A DNA stretch of 15,026 nucleotides, from contig JAFGGF010000441.1 in the NCBI GenBank assembly GCA_016930735.1, positions 1 to 15,026 on the forward strand, given 5' to 3'. Origin of the DNA: Prolixibacteraceae bacterium. GTDB taxonomy: Bacteria; Bacteroidota; Bacteroidia; Bacteroidales; Prolixibacteraceae. The position numbers and the translations under genes are program-made. Positions 14,871 through 15,026 of this stretch are shown here, piece by piece. The notes under the pieces are model-generated. The model did not search any database and was not told the origin of the DNA. It saw nothing but the letters and a program-made list of their open reading frames with translations. The first letter of the stretch is position 1. Every line of letters starts with the position of its first letter.

Positions 14871-14987
14871 CTAATCTTTGAGCTCCGGAAACGCAGAAAG
14901 ATTCAGTGTAGGCCGATATCCCCGGATTTCAAAAATTGCCCCTAACGGCAGTCTGTCTAAAAACCCCTTTCCAAACAGGCAGGGTTA
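14871..14987 (-). repeat. Probable interspersed-repeat or gene relic
   Basis: Between a TAA (14987-14985) and a TAG (14873-14871) the minus strand has 37 open codons that read like a protein tail, including PCLFGKGFLDRLPLG and RGYRPTLNLSAFPELKD, but no start codon. An inverted repeat overlaps it: AATCTTT (14873-14879) with AAAGATT (14897-14903), extended by GCCT/AGGC (14869-14872 and 14910-14913) across a 6-nt bulge. It resembles the 106-240 stretch in kind: GC-richer than its flanks, hairpin-bearing and protein-like without a start. Confidence 0.35.
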
Positions 14988-15026
14988 ATCATTTTTAAAG
15001 CATATTCAATATTTGCACGCAGCAAA

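Larger units (their letters stand above)
14648..15026. other. Terminal intergenic region, no convincing gene
   Basis: These 379 bases hold the heptad tracts and the relic described separately, with AT-rich spacer between them. Near the edge, AATATTTG (15008-15015) is one base from the Bacteroidota -7 consensus, and TTTGC/GCAAA (15012-15026) is an inverted repeat cut by the window end. A plus-strand gene may therefore begin just outside, but no -33 element is visible. Confidence 0.55.

Noticed and set aside
15008..15026. Promoter at the right edge
   Set aside because: The -7 element is one base off and no -33 element is visible; mentioned only in the intergenic entry.

Overview
The window looks like the chromosome of a Bacteroidota bacterium, most likely of the order Bacteroidales/Marinilabiliales. 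The evidence is an AT-rich sequence, an rpmB–rpmG–DUF4295–ftsY gene order, sensor kinases with Reg_prop beta-propellers and a Y_Y_Y domain, and a lipoprotein of the WRGPNR(N/D)G propeller type. Shine-Dalgarno sequences are largely absent, as is usual for the phylum. The species cannot be named from the sequence alone.

Layout. Positions 1-105 hold the tail of a plus-strand gene. Positions 106-901 are mostly non-coding and hold a probable interspersed-repeat relic, one small Cys-rich gene on the minus strand (357-602), and a leader-like region with repeats and hairpins. Positions 902-7709 hold two very large tandem paralogous sensor histidine kinases (1128 and 1132 residues, 22 nt apart). Each has a signal peptide, 14 propeller repeats (probably two seven-bladed propellers), a Y_Y_Y domain, one membrane helix, a coiled coil, and HisKA and HATPase_c domains. 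Neither has the C-terminal receiver and AraC-type helix-turn-helix that complete the well-known Bacteroides hybrid two-component sensors, and no response regulator lies in the window.

The second kinase meets a minus-strand block tail to tail, with the two stop codons interlocked at 7706-7709. Read from right to left, that block is rpmB (L28), rpmG (L33), a 50-residue DUF4295 protein (thought to be the Bacteroidota ribosomal protein bL38), a terminator-like hairpin, ftsY (SRP receptor GTPase), and a PQQ-like beta-propeller lipoprotein. It is a translation and protein-targeting cluster, and the hairpin probably separates high ribosomal-protein expression from lower ftsY expression.

Positions 10829-14647 run on the plus strand. 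A membrane-bound O-acyltransferase (MBOAT, AlgI/DltB/PatA class) is followed by a translationally coupled SGNH-type membrane-anchored partner; together they form a typical module for O-acylating an extracytoplasmic polymer. A CPBP (Abi/CAAX-type) intramembrane protease and a DUF456 membrane protein follow. A CRP-like palindrome lies in the divergent rpmB/MBOAT gap. Positions 14648-15026 hold no convincing gene: there are tracts of degenerate 7-bp repeats and a second probable repeat relic.

I found no clearly new defence, mobile or RNA system. The parts most worth following up are the two tandem 14-repeat kinases without an output domain, the small Cys-rich protein, and the repeat-like intergenic DNA at both ends.
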